DNA of 64,000 nt from Paenibacillus thalictri (GCF_004307995.1 NZ_SIRE01000009.1:1-64000), one strand, 5' to 3'. Shown: positions 25,712-35,345, numbered from the stretch's first letter. Numbers and translations: made by a program. The notes: generated by a model from the sequence alone, not told the origin.

Positions 25712-26956
25712 TTAATTGTTTTCAGTGATGGAAAAAACGATCGAGTCGCCGTTATCCGCCGTACGAATATCTACGTTATAACCTCCTATGGTTGTTATGC
25801 TGTTGTCCATAAGTTGACCTGTCTGAAAATGATCCATTGCTTGTCCGAAAAGCTGCTTAAATGTCGCGGCGTCATAATTGAAAAAATAGCGCACGAACGC
25901 ATCAATCGCTTCCTGATTTCGTGCGAGCACGCCTTCTTGCTTTCGAATCGTGATGCCGGATGTATTGTAGACAGGCTCCAGCCACAGCGAAACCTCATCG
26001 TAATGCGTATTTGCATCCGAGATCCTGCCGTTCAACGCCTTCGCTTTGGCATCTGCATCTTTAAACAACTGCAGCGTCGTTTCCGTGAGATCGTAATTCG
26101 TTCCTCGCGTGTAACCCGCTTGTTCGATGACACTGTAGGCCTTCTTCATTTTATCGGATGGAAAAACGATTTTCTTGTACTTGCCGTCCTTAGTCGGCAC
26201 AATAAGCGTATTCGATTCCGCCGCTGCTTCTTTAGTGTGAACCCGTTTGGAACGATCCGTAAGCCGTTCAAGAATGGTCAGCGATTCCGCACGGGTTACA
26301 TATTGCCCGATACCGAAATAGCCGTTGGGATACCCGTCCATAATGCCTTTCGTGAGCACTTCCGCCATAAATTTCTGTTCTCGCGGTTTGGCGCTCGCAA
26401 AATCGCCCATCCCGGCTGCAGCCTGCATACTAAAGGACTCGTCTTCAAGAAACTCGGTTGCCTTGATCGTGTAATAAGCGATTTCCGCCGCCTGCTCCCG
26501 CTTCAAATTGACTTTGAAATCCGGGAAGGAACTCTTGCTTACGAAATTCAGGTCGCTTGCCACATCGATAAAAGGCTTCGCCCAATAGCCGCTGCTGCTC
26601 GGCGTGAACGTAAAATCACTATAGTCCCGCTGCAAAATCGATTGGTTCAATTTGCTTAACGATTGTACAAAAGGCTGCTTCCAGCTGCGATCACCGTTCG
26701 GGTATTGATCTGAGTACGATAGGATAAGCATTTTGACGAATTGATCGGCTGTTACAGGTTCGTCCGGCCGAAATGTGCCGTCTTGGAAACCGTCCAAGAT
26801 CCCCTCCCCGACCAGATGATTCACCGTCTGCGTCGCCCAATGTCCCTTTATGTCGCGAAACTCCGTCGCTGCACTCGCAGGCGCCGCTATTGCACTCCCC
26901 AAGACCCATGTACTTACCAATAAAAATAAAAATTTCTTGCCAATTCGACCTTTCAT
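25712..26956 (-). CDS. S-layer homology (SLH) domain surface protein
   Basis: This 414-aa exported protein has a signal peptide (KFLFLLVSTWVLGSAIAAPA) and three SLH-type modules: FRDIKGHWATQTVNHLVGEG with GFQDGTFRPDEPVTADQFVK (about 32-75), a diverged second unit (about 125-165), and ILTKG-like MDGYPNGYFGIGQYVTRAES (about 205-235). The C-terminal 170 residues have no recognised domain. SLH modules bind pyruvylated secondary cell-wall polymer, so the protein should sit on the cell surface. The ATG at 26956 follows GGAGGAAACAGCGGC. It converges with the stalk-domain gene and is monocistronic. Confidence 0.88.
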   Translation of the reverse strand: MKGRIGKKFLFLLVSTWVLGSAIAAPASAATEFRDIKGHWATQTVNHLVGEGILDGFQDGTFRPDEPVTADQFVKMLILSYSDQYPNGDRSWKQPFVQSLSKLNQSILQRDYSDFTFTPSSSGYWAKPFIDVASDLNFVSKSSFPDFKVNLKREQAAEIAYYTIKATEFLEDESFSMQAAAGMGDFASAKPREQKFMAEVLTKGIMDGYPNGYFGIGQYVTRAESLTILERLTDRSKRVHTKEAAAESNTLIVPTKDGKYKKIVFPSDKMKKAYSVIEQAGYTRGTNYDLTETTLQLFKDADAKAKALNGRISDANTHYDEVSLWLEPVYNTSGITIRKQEGVLARNQEAIDAFVRYFFNYDAATFKQLFGQAMDHFQTGQLMDNSITTIGGYNVDIRTADNGDSIVFSITENN

Positions 26957-27353
26957 GCCGCTGTTTCCTCCGATTTGCCGTCTATTGGTGTAAGCGGACC
27001 TACTGCGTCCGCGACTTCCCTAGAATACGAGGAAATGGAGAGCGGGGGAAGCTACATTTTTCCTAAACATTCGACTTTGCTGTTTATTGCCTTTGTACTA
27101 GATCGAAAGACGCAATAAGGTGAAAGACTCATTTGAATCTCATGCATGGCCCCTTTTGAACCGTGAAATTGCTGGTAAAGCGGTGCTAACTATCCCATAA
27201 TGGTGTTGCGTCGGAGACTATAGTAACAAACGAGCTGACGGAATCATCGACAGCCCGCTGAACGAGCGGGCAGGTTTGCTTAAATTGATATTTGACTGTA
27301 CCACTAATGTCATGCTTTATAATGGCCTCATCATCCAGAAGGGAGTTGAAGTC

Positions 27354-27683
27354 ATGATTGTATTGACATTCTGTTACAAACGGGATATCCCATTTGACGA
27401 AAACTATTATTTCAATTCGCACCTTCCCAACATGTCCAGGAAAACCGTTCTTGAAATGGGAGCTTCCAAGTACGAGGTCAAAAGGGTTTTATCTTCAGCA
27501 GACGGTTCGCCTGTACCCTATTCATTTGTATTTCTTCTGTATTTTGAATCTAGGGAAGCTTTAGAGTCATTTATTAAAGACCCAAGAATTAAAGCTTTGC
27601 AAGATGACGTTTCTAAATATTACATCGGAGAGCAGGATATATTTATTGAAGAAATCGTCACATCGTTTCCAGTAACCGGCTAA
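27354..27683 (+). CDS. EthD-domain protein
   Basis: This 109-aa dimeric ferredoxin-like fold protein of the EthD family has the hallmark VLTFCYKRDIPFDENYYFNS with HLP, and ends with FIEEIVTSFP. EthD proteins bind or isomerise small aromatic or ether compounds and are often accessory to oxidoreductases; the exact role here is unknown. I take ATG 27354 with GGGAG upstream, because the longer frame from 27276 adds residues unlike the family. No partner gene is adjacent. Confidence 0.8.
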   Translation: MIVLTFCYKRDIPFDENYYFNSHLPNMSRKTVLEMGASKYEVKRVLSSADGSPVPYSFVFLLYFESREALESFIKDPRIKALQDDVSKYYIGEQDIFIEEIVTSFPVTG

Positions 27684-27790
27684 ACTACGAGGGGGAACGA
27701 TAGTTGAACCTAAAGAAGGAGCAGTTTGCCACGTTGGATATTCATTTTTCTAAATAAATATTAGCACATGTTAACTACTAGGCAATGAAA

Positions 27791-27836
27791 GTGAAATGGT
27801 TACAACTGGGCAGGCGCCGCGGCGAAGTATTGCTCA
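27791..27836. repeat. Dispersed GC-rich dyad repeat, copy C
   Basis: GTGAAATGGTTACAACTGG is followed by GCAGGCGCCGCGGCGA, the same lead-in and core as copy D at 36605. The closing arm is degenerate. The remaining gap 27684-28096 contains one more hairpin (AGAACGCC/GGCGTTCT, about 27867-27895) and no gene. Confidence 0.6.
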
Positions 27837-28096
27837 GGAGCGGAATGGGTTCCCTCATACAAGACAAAGAACGCCCAATAAAACGGAGGCGTTCTCGTAG
27901 CGTCGTAAATAGCCGTGTGAACTGGACTTAACGCGATGAAGAATTAAGTAAGCTTGTCATAAACAATGTTCAGGGAAATGATCGGGATTTCAGAACAAAA
28001 ACCGACTAGCGTAAGGTTCACTACTATGGCTAAGAAAATAAGCAAATTGAGTCTTCGTGGAAACTGAAAGGGAGCTGCCTAAGACAAAAAACGACT

Positions 28097-28453
28097 TCAC
28101 GTTACCGTGGCAACCTGCTTTAAGCTGGGACCATTATGATTTTCGCCCCACGCACACATGACTTCCAAAACCGGGATCAGCGTTTTTCCATATTCACTGA
28201 GCGCATATTCCACTTTAGGAGGAACCGAAGGGAAAATCGTACGTGTCACTAACCTGTCGGTCTCCAGTTCCCGCAGATGCTGCACCAGCATCTTCTGGGT
28301 TACCTCGGGAATAAGTTTCTCCAGTTCGCTGAACCTCTTGGTAGAGTCCAACAAATGCCATAAGATCAAAGGCTTCCATTTGCCACCCACTACTTGAATC
28401 ACTGTCTCAATAGGGCATTTCCTTTCCGCCCCAGCCTCCGCGCGGACAAACAT
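28097..28453 (-). CDS. HxlR-family transcriptional regulator
   Basis: This 118-aa winged-helix regulator has the family core CPIETVIQVVGGKWKPLILW, LLDSTKRFSELEKLIPEVTQ and the wing PPKVEYALSEYGKTLIPVLE. The N-terminal cysteine in RKCPIE is the position used for redox or electrophile sensing in YodB/HypR-type members. I use the ATG at 28453, five bases after GGAGGAGGG; a start 21 bases upstream would lie ahead of that site. It diverges from an NmrA-type gene with a palindromic operator between them, the usual arrangement for HxlR control of quinone or aldehyde detoxification genes. Confidence 0.92.
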   Translation of the reverse strand: MFVRAEAGAERKCPIETVIQVVGGKWKPLILWHLLDSTKRFSELEKLIPEVTQKMLVQHLRELETDRLVTRTIFPSVPPKVEYALSEYGKTLIPVLEVMCAWGENHNGPSLKQVATVT

Positions 28454-28476
28454 GATATCCCTCCTCCTGCCCATGC

Positions 28477-28494
28477 TTACTTTAAAGTGAGTAC
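28477..28494. promoter_or_regulatory. Candidate HxlR operator
   Basis: ACTTTAAAGT (28479-28488) is a perfect 10-bp palindrome within TTACTTTAAAGTGAGTAC. It lies 24 bp upstream of the HxlR start and about 90 bp before the NmrA-type gene. HxlR regulators bind such AT-rich dyads. Confidence 0.55.
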
Positions 28495-28582
28495 CCTACA
28501 TGAAAGTGGGTTCTTAACAAGATTTTAGAGCGATGCTAAGCTTGAGTCAATTCGAAGATGTAATTACAAGGAGGAACGGTCG

Positions 28583-29311
28583 ATGAAAATCATTGTTTTC
28601 GGAGCAACGGGAAATACGGGAAGAAGAGTGTTGGCGCAAGGGGTTAAGATGGGACACGAAATGACTGCATTTGTGCGAAATCCTGAGAAGCTTTATGAAC
28701 AGCAAGGTGAGCATCTCGTACAGCATGTGAAAGTGATAGTGCGGGATATCATGGACCCGGAAAGCGTTTACGAGGCGCTCTCCAATCAAGAAGTAGCTAT
28801 TATTGCAGCTGGAAATGCAGGCCAAGGAGAAGAGTTCGTTCGTATCGTCGATAACATTGTAAGCCAATGTGAAATTCACCCGAGCTTTCCTGGGCGGGTA
28901 TGGTTAATAGGAGGCGCCGGCCTACTGGATATTCCATATACCGATCTCATTGGTAACAATTTACCGGGCTTCCCACCCATGTATAAAAATCATAATCGGA
29001 ATCTTGAACGGCTGCGGCAGACTCAGCTCGATTGGTCTGTTATGTGCCCGGGAACGATGGTTGATTCGATAGAGCATCCGGCGCCGGTTCGTTTGCATGT
29101 GACAACGGAAACCTTGCCCGTAGCGATTCCGGAAACGATAAAGGAATTTTCCGAGGCCGATATGGCCGGTTACTTGTTCAGCCGGTTTCAAGAGCTGGAT
29201 GTCGCTTACGAGGAGGTTGCGAATTGCATGCTGAACCATATCGAGCTTGCAGGGCCGTTTAAAAGGAAGAGGGTCGGTCTCGCCTACCGTAGCGATATTC
29301 CGGTGTGTTGA
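28583..29311 (+). CDS. NmrA/NAD(P)-binding SDR-type protein
   Basis: This 242-aa Rossmann-fold protein has the nucleotide-binding GATGNTGRR at residues 8-16 (G-x-x-G-x-x-G type) and an NADP-favouring arginine after beta-2 (VRNPEKL). It belongs to the atypical short-chain dehydrogenases (NmrA/YwnB-like), whose members act as quinone reductases or redox sensors. AAGGAGGAACGGTCG precedes the ATG. It is divergent from HxlR and is followed, nearly contiguously, by a DUF2269 membrane protein gene, so the two form an HxlR-controlled unit. Confidence 0.88.
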   Translation: MKIIVFGATGNTGRRVLAQGVKMGHEMTAFVRNPEKLYEQQGEHLVQHVKVIVRDIMDPESVYEALSNQEVAIIAAGNAGQGEEFVRIVDNIVSQCEIHPSFPGRVWLIGGAGLLDIPYTDLIGNNLPGFPPMYKNHNRNLERLRQTQLDWSVMCPGTMVDSIEHPAPVRLHVTTETLPVAIPETIKEFSEADMAGYLFSRFQELDVAYEEVANCMLNHIELAGPFKRKRVGLAYRSDIPVC

Positions 29312-29328
29312 GGAAGGAGAGGACTGGT

Positions 29329-29781
29329 TTGTTAGGATTGCTTCTCGTTTTGCATATATTGGCTACAATTGCCGTAATCGGTACCGCTTTCGTGGTCCCC
29401 TTCATCCGAAGATCCGCCAGAACCGCCGGCCAACTGCGCTTTGCTTTCAGTATAACGACCAAGCTTGCCCTACTGCCTAAGATTGGCGGAGCGGTACTTA
29501 TTGTTACCGGTATTTGGCTTATGATCATAACTAAGATGGGTTTATCCCAAATGTGGTTGAATCTATCCATCCTCTTATCACTACTCATGATCGTGATGAT
29601 CGGCGGATTGATCGAACCACGTATGAAAAAGATCATGCAGATTGTATCAGAACGCCAAAGCCAAGGGGATGAAGTTCCTGCCGGGTTAACACGGTCGATG
29701 AGAAAGATCACGCTGCTTGAGTCGACGGCACAACTGCTGATGATTGCCATAACCGTACTTATGGTCGTTAAGCCATTTTAA
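29329..29781 (+). CDS. DUF2269-like integral membrane protein
   Basis: This 150-aa protein has four hydrophobic helices (about 1-24, 50-72, 78-97, 128-148) and the arrangement of DUF2269 proteins (HILATIAVIGTAFVVPF, then LLPKIGGAVLIVTGIWLMI). The function is unknown; members often sit beside redox genes. I start at TTG 29329, behind AAGGAGAGG; the longer frame from 29305 would overlap the preceding stop. It is the second gene of the NmrA unit. Confidence 0.75.
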   Translation: MLGLLLVLHILATIAVIGTAFVVPFIRRSARTAGQLRFAFSITTKLALLPKIGGAVLIVTGIWLMIITKMGLSQMWLNLSILLSLLMIVMIGGLIEPRMKKIMQIVSERQSQGDEVPAGLTRSMRKITLLESTAQLLMIAITVLMVVKPF

Positions 29782-29796
29782 TAACATCATGACGTA

Positions 29797-29825
29797 AAAA
29801 GGCCATTCCCCAAAAGGATGGCCTT
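29797..29825 (-). terminator. Terminator of the double P-loop ATPase gene
   Basis: AAGGCCAT and ATGGCCTT pair around an 11-nt loop; on the minus strand the stem is followed by TTTTT. It lies just after the stop of the convergent ATPase gene and may also end the DUF2269 transcript. Confidence 0.75.
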
Positions 29826-29844
29826 AAAACGATTACGCCAGCTG

Positions 29845-30945
29845 CTATAGGCTTGGGTTCAGTAATTCTGACTGCAGCCGGAGTTGCAGTTTCTCAACAA
29901 TTGAAAAATCCGTCGCAGCCGTATAAAAGGATTTGATCTGTGAATCGATGGCTTCAGCTGCCGCCAAATATGAGGTGGCTTCTTTCATCTTTGCCGAGTA
30001 CCGCTCTTTAATTGCGGCTATTTCCGCTGCATAGGTTTCATCCGTCCCTGGGGTCATGGCGCGTTCATACATATCCAAGATCTCATCCCCGTCCCGATCC
30101 GGGAAGTATTCATGAGGGGCGGTGCTGTCGAAAATAGCTGAACTCAACTGCGGGAAAATCAGCATATCTAGGCTGTTTGGATCCAAACCGCAATGATACA
30201 CTTGAACTTCGATGCCTTTCTTCTCGGCTGCGGCAGCAAGTGTTTTCAGAAGCGTGGATTTACCGGATCCCGGTCTTCCTTTGATAAAAATCCGCCTGTT
30301 CAACTGAGCTGTCAAGCTTTGAATAAAATCAAACGCACCCTTCGGAGTCGCTGCCCCGAAAAACAAGTGACGTCCAATCGATGGTGTCGAGTTTTCATGA
30401 CCAGCGTACAATTCCTGAATCAGCTCCTGCGTGATTTGGTCGGCCTTACCGAAGTCCATGCTTTCGATATAAAATTTTTCCCATTCATCATGAATCCGTA
30501 AAGCGGTTGCAAAGGATTCATATGTTTGGGAATAAGCATCGATGAGCTTTCCTTTGAGCTCTTCGATCGTTCCAAGAGTTTCCGTGGAAATACCTCTGTT
30601 ATCAAGCGCCGCTCCGAAATCGTACTCAATGGTTGCAGCTGCGCTGTCCTCTATGATCCACTCGCTGGCTTGCCCATCGACAATACCAATCTTTAATTCG
30701 GTTGCAATCATGCCGTCCAGCTCATTCGGCCGAAGCGGGGAATGGAAGTATTGCACGTGCTGCCCTCTGTCCACCAGACTGTCCGCTAATTTACGAATGA
30801 TTGTAGATTTACCTGTACCAGAGGGACCCGTCAGGACAAGAATTTTATCAAGCCCTTGGAAAGCCGATTTATACAAAAAGTGAGCTCCGCGTGCTGTATT
30901 GCCGCGGGCAAAATAGTGGGATGCATTGTCAATCAACCTGAACAC
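29845..30945 (-). CDS. Double P-loop ATPase of the PRK06851-like family
   Basis: This 366-aa cytosolic protein has two P-loop NTPase halves. The first Walker A is LTGPSGTGKST (about residues 38-48) and the second is IKGRPGSGKST (about 221-231); each is followed by a parallel YFHSPLRPNELDGM / YHCGLDPNSLDMLI segment. The internal duplication is typical of a Bacillota ATPase family without a defined role. AGGAGTGTTCAGGTTG precedes the ATG on the minus strand. It is monocistronic, with its own terminator. Confidence 0.85.
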   Translation of the reverse strand: MFRLIDNASHYFARGNTARGAHFLYKSAFQGLDKILVLTGPSGTGKSTIIRKLADSLVDRGQHVQYFHSPLRPNELDGMIATELKIGIVDGQASEWIIEDSAAATIEYDFGAALDNRGISTETLGTIEELKGKLIDAYSQTYESFATALRIHDEWEKFYIESMDFGKADQITQELIQELYAGHENSTPSIGRHLFFGAATPKGAFDFIQSLTAQLNRRIFIKGRPGSGKSTLLKTLAAAAEKKGIEVQVYHCGLDPNSLDMLIFPQLSSAIFDSTAPHEYFPDRDGDEILDMYERAMTPGTDETYAAEIAAIKERYSAKMKEATSYLAAAEAIDSQIKSFYTAATDFSIVEKLQLRLQSELLNPSL

Positions 30946-31298
30946 TCCTTTGCGCGCCTATCCTGTGACCAGCAAAATTCGCATTTGTCATGGATCGGTA
31001 GGGATATAAGCGCATATGGGTTAGATGCCTATGATTCAACTTATTCCGGATGGTGTACAGAGGTGTTTATAATATTGAGATATATAAAGATAAACAAAGA
31101 TCTCGTTTTCTGAAAACCCAATAAACAGGCACAGTAGGGCGAATGTATGTTTCTATCTCGAAAGCAAACGTGTGTTTTTAAGGTTTGCCAATTCATTCAT
31201 AGTGTAATAACATAACTTCACGTCAACCAATTATTGGGAAAACGAGAAGGTTATTTGTTATCAATTTACCGGTGAAAAAACAAGAAAGGAATTTGCTT

Positions 31299-32060
31299 AT
31301 GATTACCATTTATGATTGGTTTGGTTATGAATTGCCGATTAAGGATCGTTACCAGTTCATAAAAGCGGCTGGATTTGATGGGGTTTTATTATGGTGGAGT
31401 GAAGATTTTAACCGGAACGATTACCGCAATGGGCCGCAAATTGCGCGAGAAGCGGGTCTTTTTATAGAAAATATCCATGCGCCTATCAAAAACCAGAACA
31501 GCCTCTGGCTTGACAATCTGGACGGTGAAGCCTTAACCGATTGTTATTTGCAATGTGTTGCAGATTGCGCCGAGTTTGAGATTCCGACAATGGTGGTGCA
31601 CCTGCCGAGCGAAGACAAACCATATAACGCATTGGGACTGGATAGAATCAAGAGAATCACTGAAAAAGCTGAACATCTCGGTGTCAATGTTGCACTAGAG
31701 AATTTACGGAACCTTGCCAACGTAGCATATGTGCTGGAGCAGGTAGATTCCCCGCGAATCGGATTCTGTTATGATTGCAGGCATCACTACCGCCACTATC
31801 CAAGCGACGATTTATTATCCATGTTTGGTTCCCGGATGATGGCACTACATTTACATGACAATAACGGGAGTCATGCTCAACATGGGTTACCCTTCGACGG
31901 CACGATGGATTGGTCTACAACGATGAAAAAAATTACGAAAACAAATTATTCAGGCGCGACTGCAATAGAGGCCATGAACTGGGATTATGAGCATTTATCG
32001 GCTAAAGAGTTTTTGCATAAAGCGTTTGAGCGGGCAAAAAGGCTGGAAGCCTTACGCTAA
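31299..32060 (+). CDS. Sugar phosphate isomerase/epimerase-like TIM-barrel protein
   Basis: This 253-aa protein of the xylose isomerase-like TIM-barrel family has metal-ligand-rich stretches: IENIHAPIKNQ, PTMVVHLPSEDK, VNVALENLRN (catalytic Glu), RIGFCYDCRHHYRHY, MMALHLHDNNG and ATAIEAMNWDYE. The ligands (E, D, H, E) seem complete, so it is probably an active sugar or inositol-type epimerase/isomerase. I use ATG 31299 with AAGAAAGGA 8 bases upstream. The 350-bp gap before it contains a TTTATAAT-like -10 near 31068 and no gene. Confidence 0.85.
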   Translation: MITIYDWFGYELPIKDRYQFIKAAGFDGVLLWWSEDFNRNDYRNGPQIAREAGLFIENIHAPIKNQNSLWLDNLDGEALTDCYLQCVADCAEFEIPTMVVHLPSEDKPYNALGLDRIKRITEKAEHLGVNVALENLRNLANVAYVLEQVDSPRIGFCYDCRHHYRHYPSDDLLSMFGSRMMALHLHDNNGSHAQHGLPFDGTMDWSTTMKKITKTNYSGATAIEAMNWDYEHLSAKEFLHKAFERAKRLEALR

Positions 32061-32076
32061 CAAGTTACAAAGGTTA

Positions 32077-32099
32077 AAGGCGCCGGCTATTACGCCGAC
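32077..32099. terminator. Bidirectional hairpin between isomerase and ABC-F genes
   Basis: GGCGCCGGC and GCCGACGCC pair with one mismatch around a 5-6 nt loop. CATTTCGTTT follows on the plus strand and TTTAACCTTT on the minus strand. Confidence 0.5.
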
Positions 32100-32120
32100 G
32101 CCCCCATTTCGTTTCATTTC

Positions 32121-33677
32121 CTAAAACACCTTCGTTGTCCACGATTCGCAATTCCACGTCTCCGTCACGACGTCCCGGTAAAATTCCGGTTCGTGTGAGA
32201 TCAGCAGAATGCTGCCTTTGTACGCTTTCAGCGCGCGCTTCAGCTCTTCCTTCGCGTCCACGTCCAGGTGGTTCGTCGGCTCGTCGAGCACGAGCAGGTT
32301 CGTTTCGCGGTTAATCAGTTTGCACAACCGCACCTTCGCCTTCTCGCCGCCGCTCAGTACCGCGATTTTGCTCTCAATGTGCTTTGTCGTCAGCCCGCAT
32401 TTCGCGAGTGCCGCGCGTACCTCGAACTGAGTGAACGAAGAGAACTCCTTCCACACTTCCTCGATACACGTGTTGTAGTTCGCATCCTTCACTTCCTGCT
32501 CGAAATAACCGATGTGCAAATATTCGCCGCGCTGGACCGAACCCGAAAGCGCCGGAATCTCGCCGAGGATGCTGCGCAGCAGCGTCGTTTTCCCGATGCC
32601 GTTTGCGCCGACGAGCGCCAGCTTCTGCCCACGCTCCATACGCAGGTTCAGCGGCCGCGACAGCGGGCTGTCGTAACCGATTACGAGCTCCGAGGTTTCA
32701 AAAATCAGTTTGCCCGACGCTCGCGATTCCTTGAAATTGAACTGCGGCTTCGGTCTATCCTTCGCCAGCTCGATCACATCCATCTTGTCGAGCTTCTTCT
32801 GACGCGACATCGCCATATTCCGCGTGGCCACACTCGCCTTATTGCGTGCCACGAAATCCTTCAGGTCGGCGATTTCCTGCTGCTGGCGCTTATAGGCGGA
32901 CTCCAGCTGCTGTTTTTTCATCTCATAGACCTGCTGGAAATGGTCGTAGTCGCCGACGTAGCGGGCCAACTCCTGATTTTCCATATGGTAGATGAGGTTG
33001 ATGACGCTGTTCAAGAATGGAATATCGTGAGAGATCAGAATAAACGCATTTTCGTATTCCTGCAGATAACGCTTCAACCAGTCGATATGCTGTTCGTCGA
33101 GGTAGTTGGTCGGCTCGTCCAGCAGCAGAATGTCCGGCTTCTCGAGCAGCAGCTTGGCCAGCAGCACCTTCGTCCGCTGTCCGCCGCTCAGGTCGTTGAC
33201 GTCCTTATCCAGGCCGATGTCGGTCAAGCCTAAACCACGTGCGGTTTCTTCGATTTTGGAGTCGATCATATAAAAATCCTGGTTTGTCAGCGTATCTTGA
33301 ATCGTGCCGACGTCCTCGAGCAGCTGCTCCAGCTCCTCAGGCGACACTTCGCCCATCTTGGCGTACATGTCGTTCATCTCTTGCTCCATATCGAACAGGT
33401 ACTGAAAAGCGCCCTTCAGCACGTCGCGGATCGTCATTCCTTTATTCAGCACGGCATGCTGATCAAGGTAACCGACGCGCATCCGCTTGGACCATTCGAT
33501 CTTGCCTTCATCCGGCTGCAGCTTGCCTGTAATAATATTCATGAAGGTGGACTTGCCTTCGCCGTTCGCGCCGATCAGCCCGATATGCTCCCCTTTGAGC
33601 AGCCGAAAGGACACATCGTTAAAAATCGCCCGATCCCCAAACCCGTGACTTAACCGTTCTACATTTAATATGCTCAT
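32121..33677 (-). CDS. ABC-F family ATPase (ribosome-associated, no membrane domain)
   Basis: This 518-aa protein has two ABC ATPase domains and no transmembrane part: Walker A GANGEGKST and signature LSGGQRTK with LLLDEPTNYLD in the first, Walker A GANGIGKTT and LSGGEKAK with LVLDEPTNHLD in the second. The charged linker (KKQQLESAYKRQQQEIADLK) between them is the P-site tRNA interaction motif of ABC-F proteins, which act in translation or antibiotic ribosome protection. It resembles the housekeeping YkpA/YbiT-type members rather than Vga/Msr resistance factors. I use ATG 33677, six bases after AAAAGGTG. It is monocistronic. Confidence 0.9.
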   Translation of the reverse strand: MSILNVERLSHGFGDRAIFNDVSFRLLKGEHIGLIGANGEGKSTFMNIITGKLQPDEGKIEWSKRMRVGYLDQHAVLNKGMTIRDVLKGAFQYLFDMEQEMNDMYAKMGEVSPEELEQLLEDVGTIQDTLTNQDFYMIDSKIEETARGLGLTDIGLDKDVNDLSGGQRTKVLLAKLLLEKPDILLLDEPTNYLDEQHIDWLKRYLQEYENAFILISHDIPFLNSVINLIYHMENQELARYVGDYDHFQQVYEMKKQQLESAYKRQQQEIADLKDFVARNKASVATRNMAMSRQKKLDKMDVIELAKDRPKPQFNFKESRASGKLIFETSELVIGYDSPLSRPLNLRMERGQKLALVGANGIGKTTLLRSILGEIPALSGSVQRGEYLHIGYFEQEVKDANYNTCIEEVWKEFSSFTQFEVRAALAKCGLTTKHIESKIAVLSGGEKAKVRLCKLINRETNLLVLDEPTNHLDVDAKEELKRALKAYKGSILLISHEPEFYRDVVTETWNCESWTTKVF

Positions 33678-33975
33678 CAATGACACCTTTTCTTCCTGGT
33701 CTATTTATCAGCCTCTATTATAAATGAGAATGGGGCCGGAACTCAATCCGCCGAAGCCCGCCAGACTTTGGATTTTTGCGATACGTGTTATCTTTCTCAC
33801 TTATGGCCAAAGGTGACGTCAACCAAGCTAGGTTTGAGCGGCAGGGGTGTCCCGACGTAGGCGGACGGCATGTCCGCGGCGCAAGCCGCCGACTTCATCG
33901 TGCGCTCCGTGAGCAGGGATGCAGCCCCGGCTATATCGTCGTGGAGCTGACGCAGCTCGTCATCGCTCACAAGAT

Positions 33976-34950
33976 TTATGAAGAAATGACACGTTTGGCC
34001 GAGACGATGCGTCCCTTCCAATTCGAATCCAGCTCGGTTACCGTAACGCCGATACCAACGCGATACGTATGCAGCAGCTTGTTATCGCCCAAATAAACGG
34101 CGACATGCCCGATTCGCTGCAGCCCCTTCTCGTTTTTGCGCTGCGGCGTTGTGAAGAACAGCAGATCGCCCCTGCGCACATCCTCGATCTTCACGTCTTG
34201 GCCGGTCTGGCTTTGCTGCCGGGAATCGCGGGGAAGCGTCACCCCGTTCTGACCGAATATATATCGGGTAAACGAGGAGCAATCGAACGTATCGGTTTGC
34301 TTCGAGGATGCCCCGAATTCGTAGGGGGCGCCCATATGCTTCAGCCCCGCGGCGATCACGTCGTCCGCCTTCTGCTCCCAAGCCGGGCGATCCGCCTTAA
34401 ACCGGTAGTCCGTCGCCGATGCGGCGACATACCCGGTGCGGCCGTTCACGGCAACGGCAAGCCAGTCCCGGCTTGTCTCCGCCGTAACGTCCACCTTCGT
34501 ACCGGCGGTGAGTGTCTCCAACACCGCTGCATTTTTGTCCGCTTGCGCCAGCATAACGGCGGATGATCTCAGTTCAGCGGCGCCGGGCATGTATTCGGTT
34601 TTAGAGGGGGCGGGCATATCCGATGCCGGGTCGTCGCTGCGGGCCGGATCGAGGATCGTGGCGGTTTTCGTCGCATCGTCCCAACCGACCTCGTAACCGA
34701 GCGTCTCCGTCAGCAGCCGAATCGGAATGTACGTCGTCCCTTTATAGTTCAAGCTGCCTGGAAGCTGCTCGGTACCGTCGTTATATCCATCGACCGCGGA
34801 AAAACGGGCATCCCCCGCCTTCCAATAAAAAGGTGCCAGATCCGCCGTTACCTGCTTCAGTTGACCTGAAGCAAGGGATACGCCCGAGCCGAGCCCTCCC
34901 GCAAAAACAACAAGCCCAAGCGCCGTATAGAGCAGTGACTTTTTCGCCAT
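33976..34950 (-). CDS. Secreted NlpC/P60 endopeptidase with stalk and SH3 domains
   Basis: This 324-aa exported cell-wall hydrolase has a signal sequence (KKSLLYTALGLVVFAGGLGS), a stalk/copper-amine-oxidase-N-like domain (about 55-95, YIPIRLLTETLGYEVGWDDA), a bacterial SH3 domain (about 125-180), and a C-terminal NlpC/P60 domain. The catalytic Cys is in DTFDCSSFTRYIF, the His in RIGHVAVYLGD and the third residue in LLHTYRVG. NlpC/P60 enzymes cleave peptidoglycan stem peptides. The start at ATG 34950 follows GGGAGGCACATC. The 300 bp after its stop (33678-33975) hold no gene I can support, although an antisense-looking open frame crosses it. Confidence 0.9.
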   Translation of the reverse strand: MAKKSLLYTALGLVVFAGGLGSGVSLASGQLKQVTADLAPFYWKAGDARFSAVDGYNDGTEQLPGSLNYKGTTYIPIRLLTETLGYEVGWDDATKTATILDPARSDDPASDMPAPSKTEYMPGAAELRSSAVMLAQADKNAAVLETLTAGTKVDVTAETSRDWLAVAVNGRTGYVAASATDYRFKADRPAWEQKADDVIAAGLKHMGAPYEFGASSKQTDTFDCSSFTRYIFGQNGVTLPRDSRQQSQTGQDVKIEDVRRGDLLFFTTPQRKNEKGLQRIGHVAVYLGDNKLLHTYRVGIGVTVTELDSNWKGRIVSAKRVISS

Positions 34951-35345
34951 GATGTGCCTCCCGATGTAGATGTAGTTCATTGTCTCTACAAAGTTCGGAG
35001 AAACTTAATTATTTTGGCGGGAGCGGAGCGCAGACAGGGCAATCCAATTTTTACATGTATAAATTAAACGCCAAGCAGCTGCCTTGGACTTGTCATGCCG
35101 GGCCCCTTATCAAATCGCTGTTCCAGCAGAAGTGTATCGAATGTTCCAGCGCGTGCGATCCCGAGCGCTCGTTGCGGCGCTGCACGGCGGTTGGTTGAAC
35201 CCCCAAGATCCTCTTGGACCAGTGACTTCTTTAGCTATTATCTTCCCCTTGCTCTTGTATAGCTGAGTGATTTCACAGAAATATCGGTGTATTTCTTGTA
35301 TAATTAATAAGTTATTCAATTTCTTCCATCCAGAGGAGTTATTTC
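34951..35345. other. Intergenic region between divergent surface-protein genes
   Basis: This region has short open frames on both strands, none with a ribosome binding site or recognisable product. A small hairpin (CCAAGA/TCTTGG, about 35202-35216) and an AT-rich leader with TGTATAATTAATAA (about 35299) before the SLH gene are the only signals; the TATAAT-like hexamer is a plausible -10 for that gene. Confidence 0.4.

Noticed and set aside
32268-33233. 321-codon frame opposite the ABC-F gene
   Set aside because: It is antisense to a protein with complete ABC motifs; its sequence is Arg/Gln/Leu-rich, as expected of a shadow frame.
33776-34096. Plus-strand frame opposite the NlpC/P60 gene
   Set aside because: It overlaps the coding end of the peptidase antisense and shows no domain or start signal.
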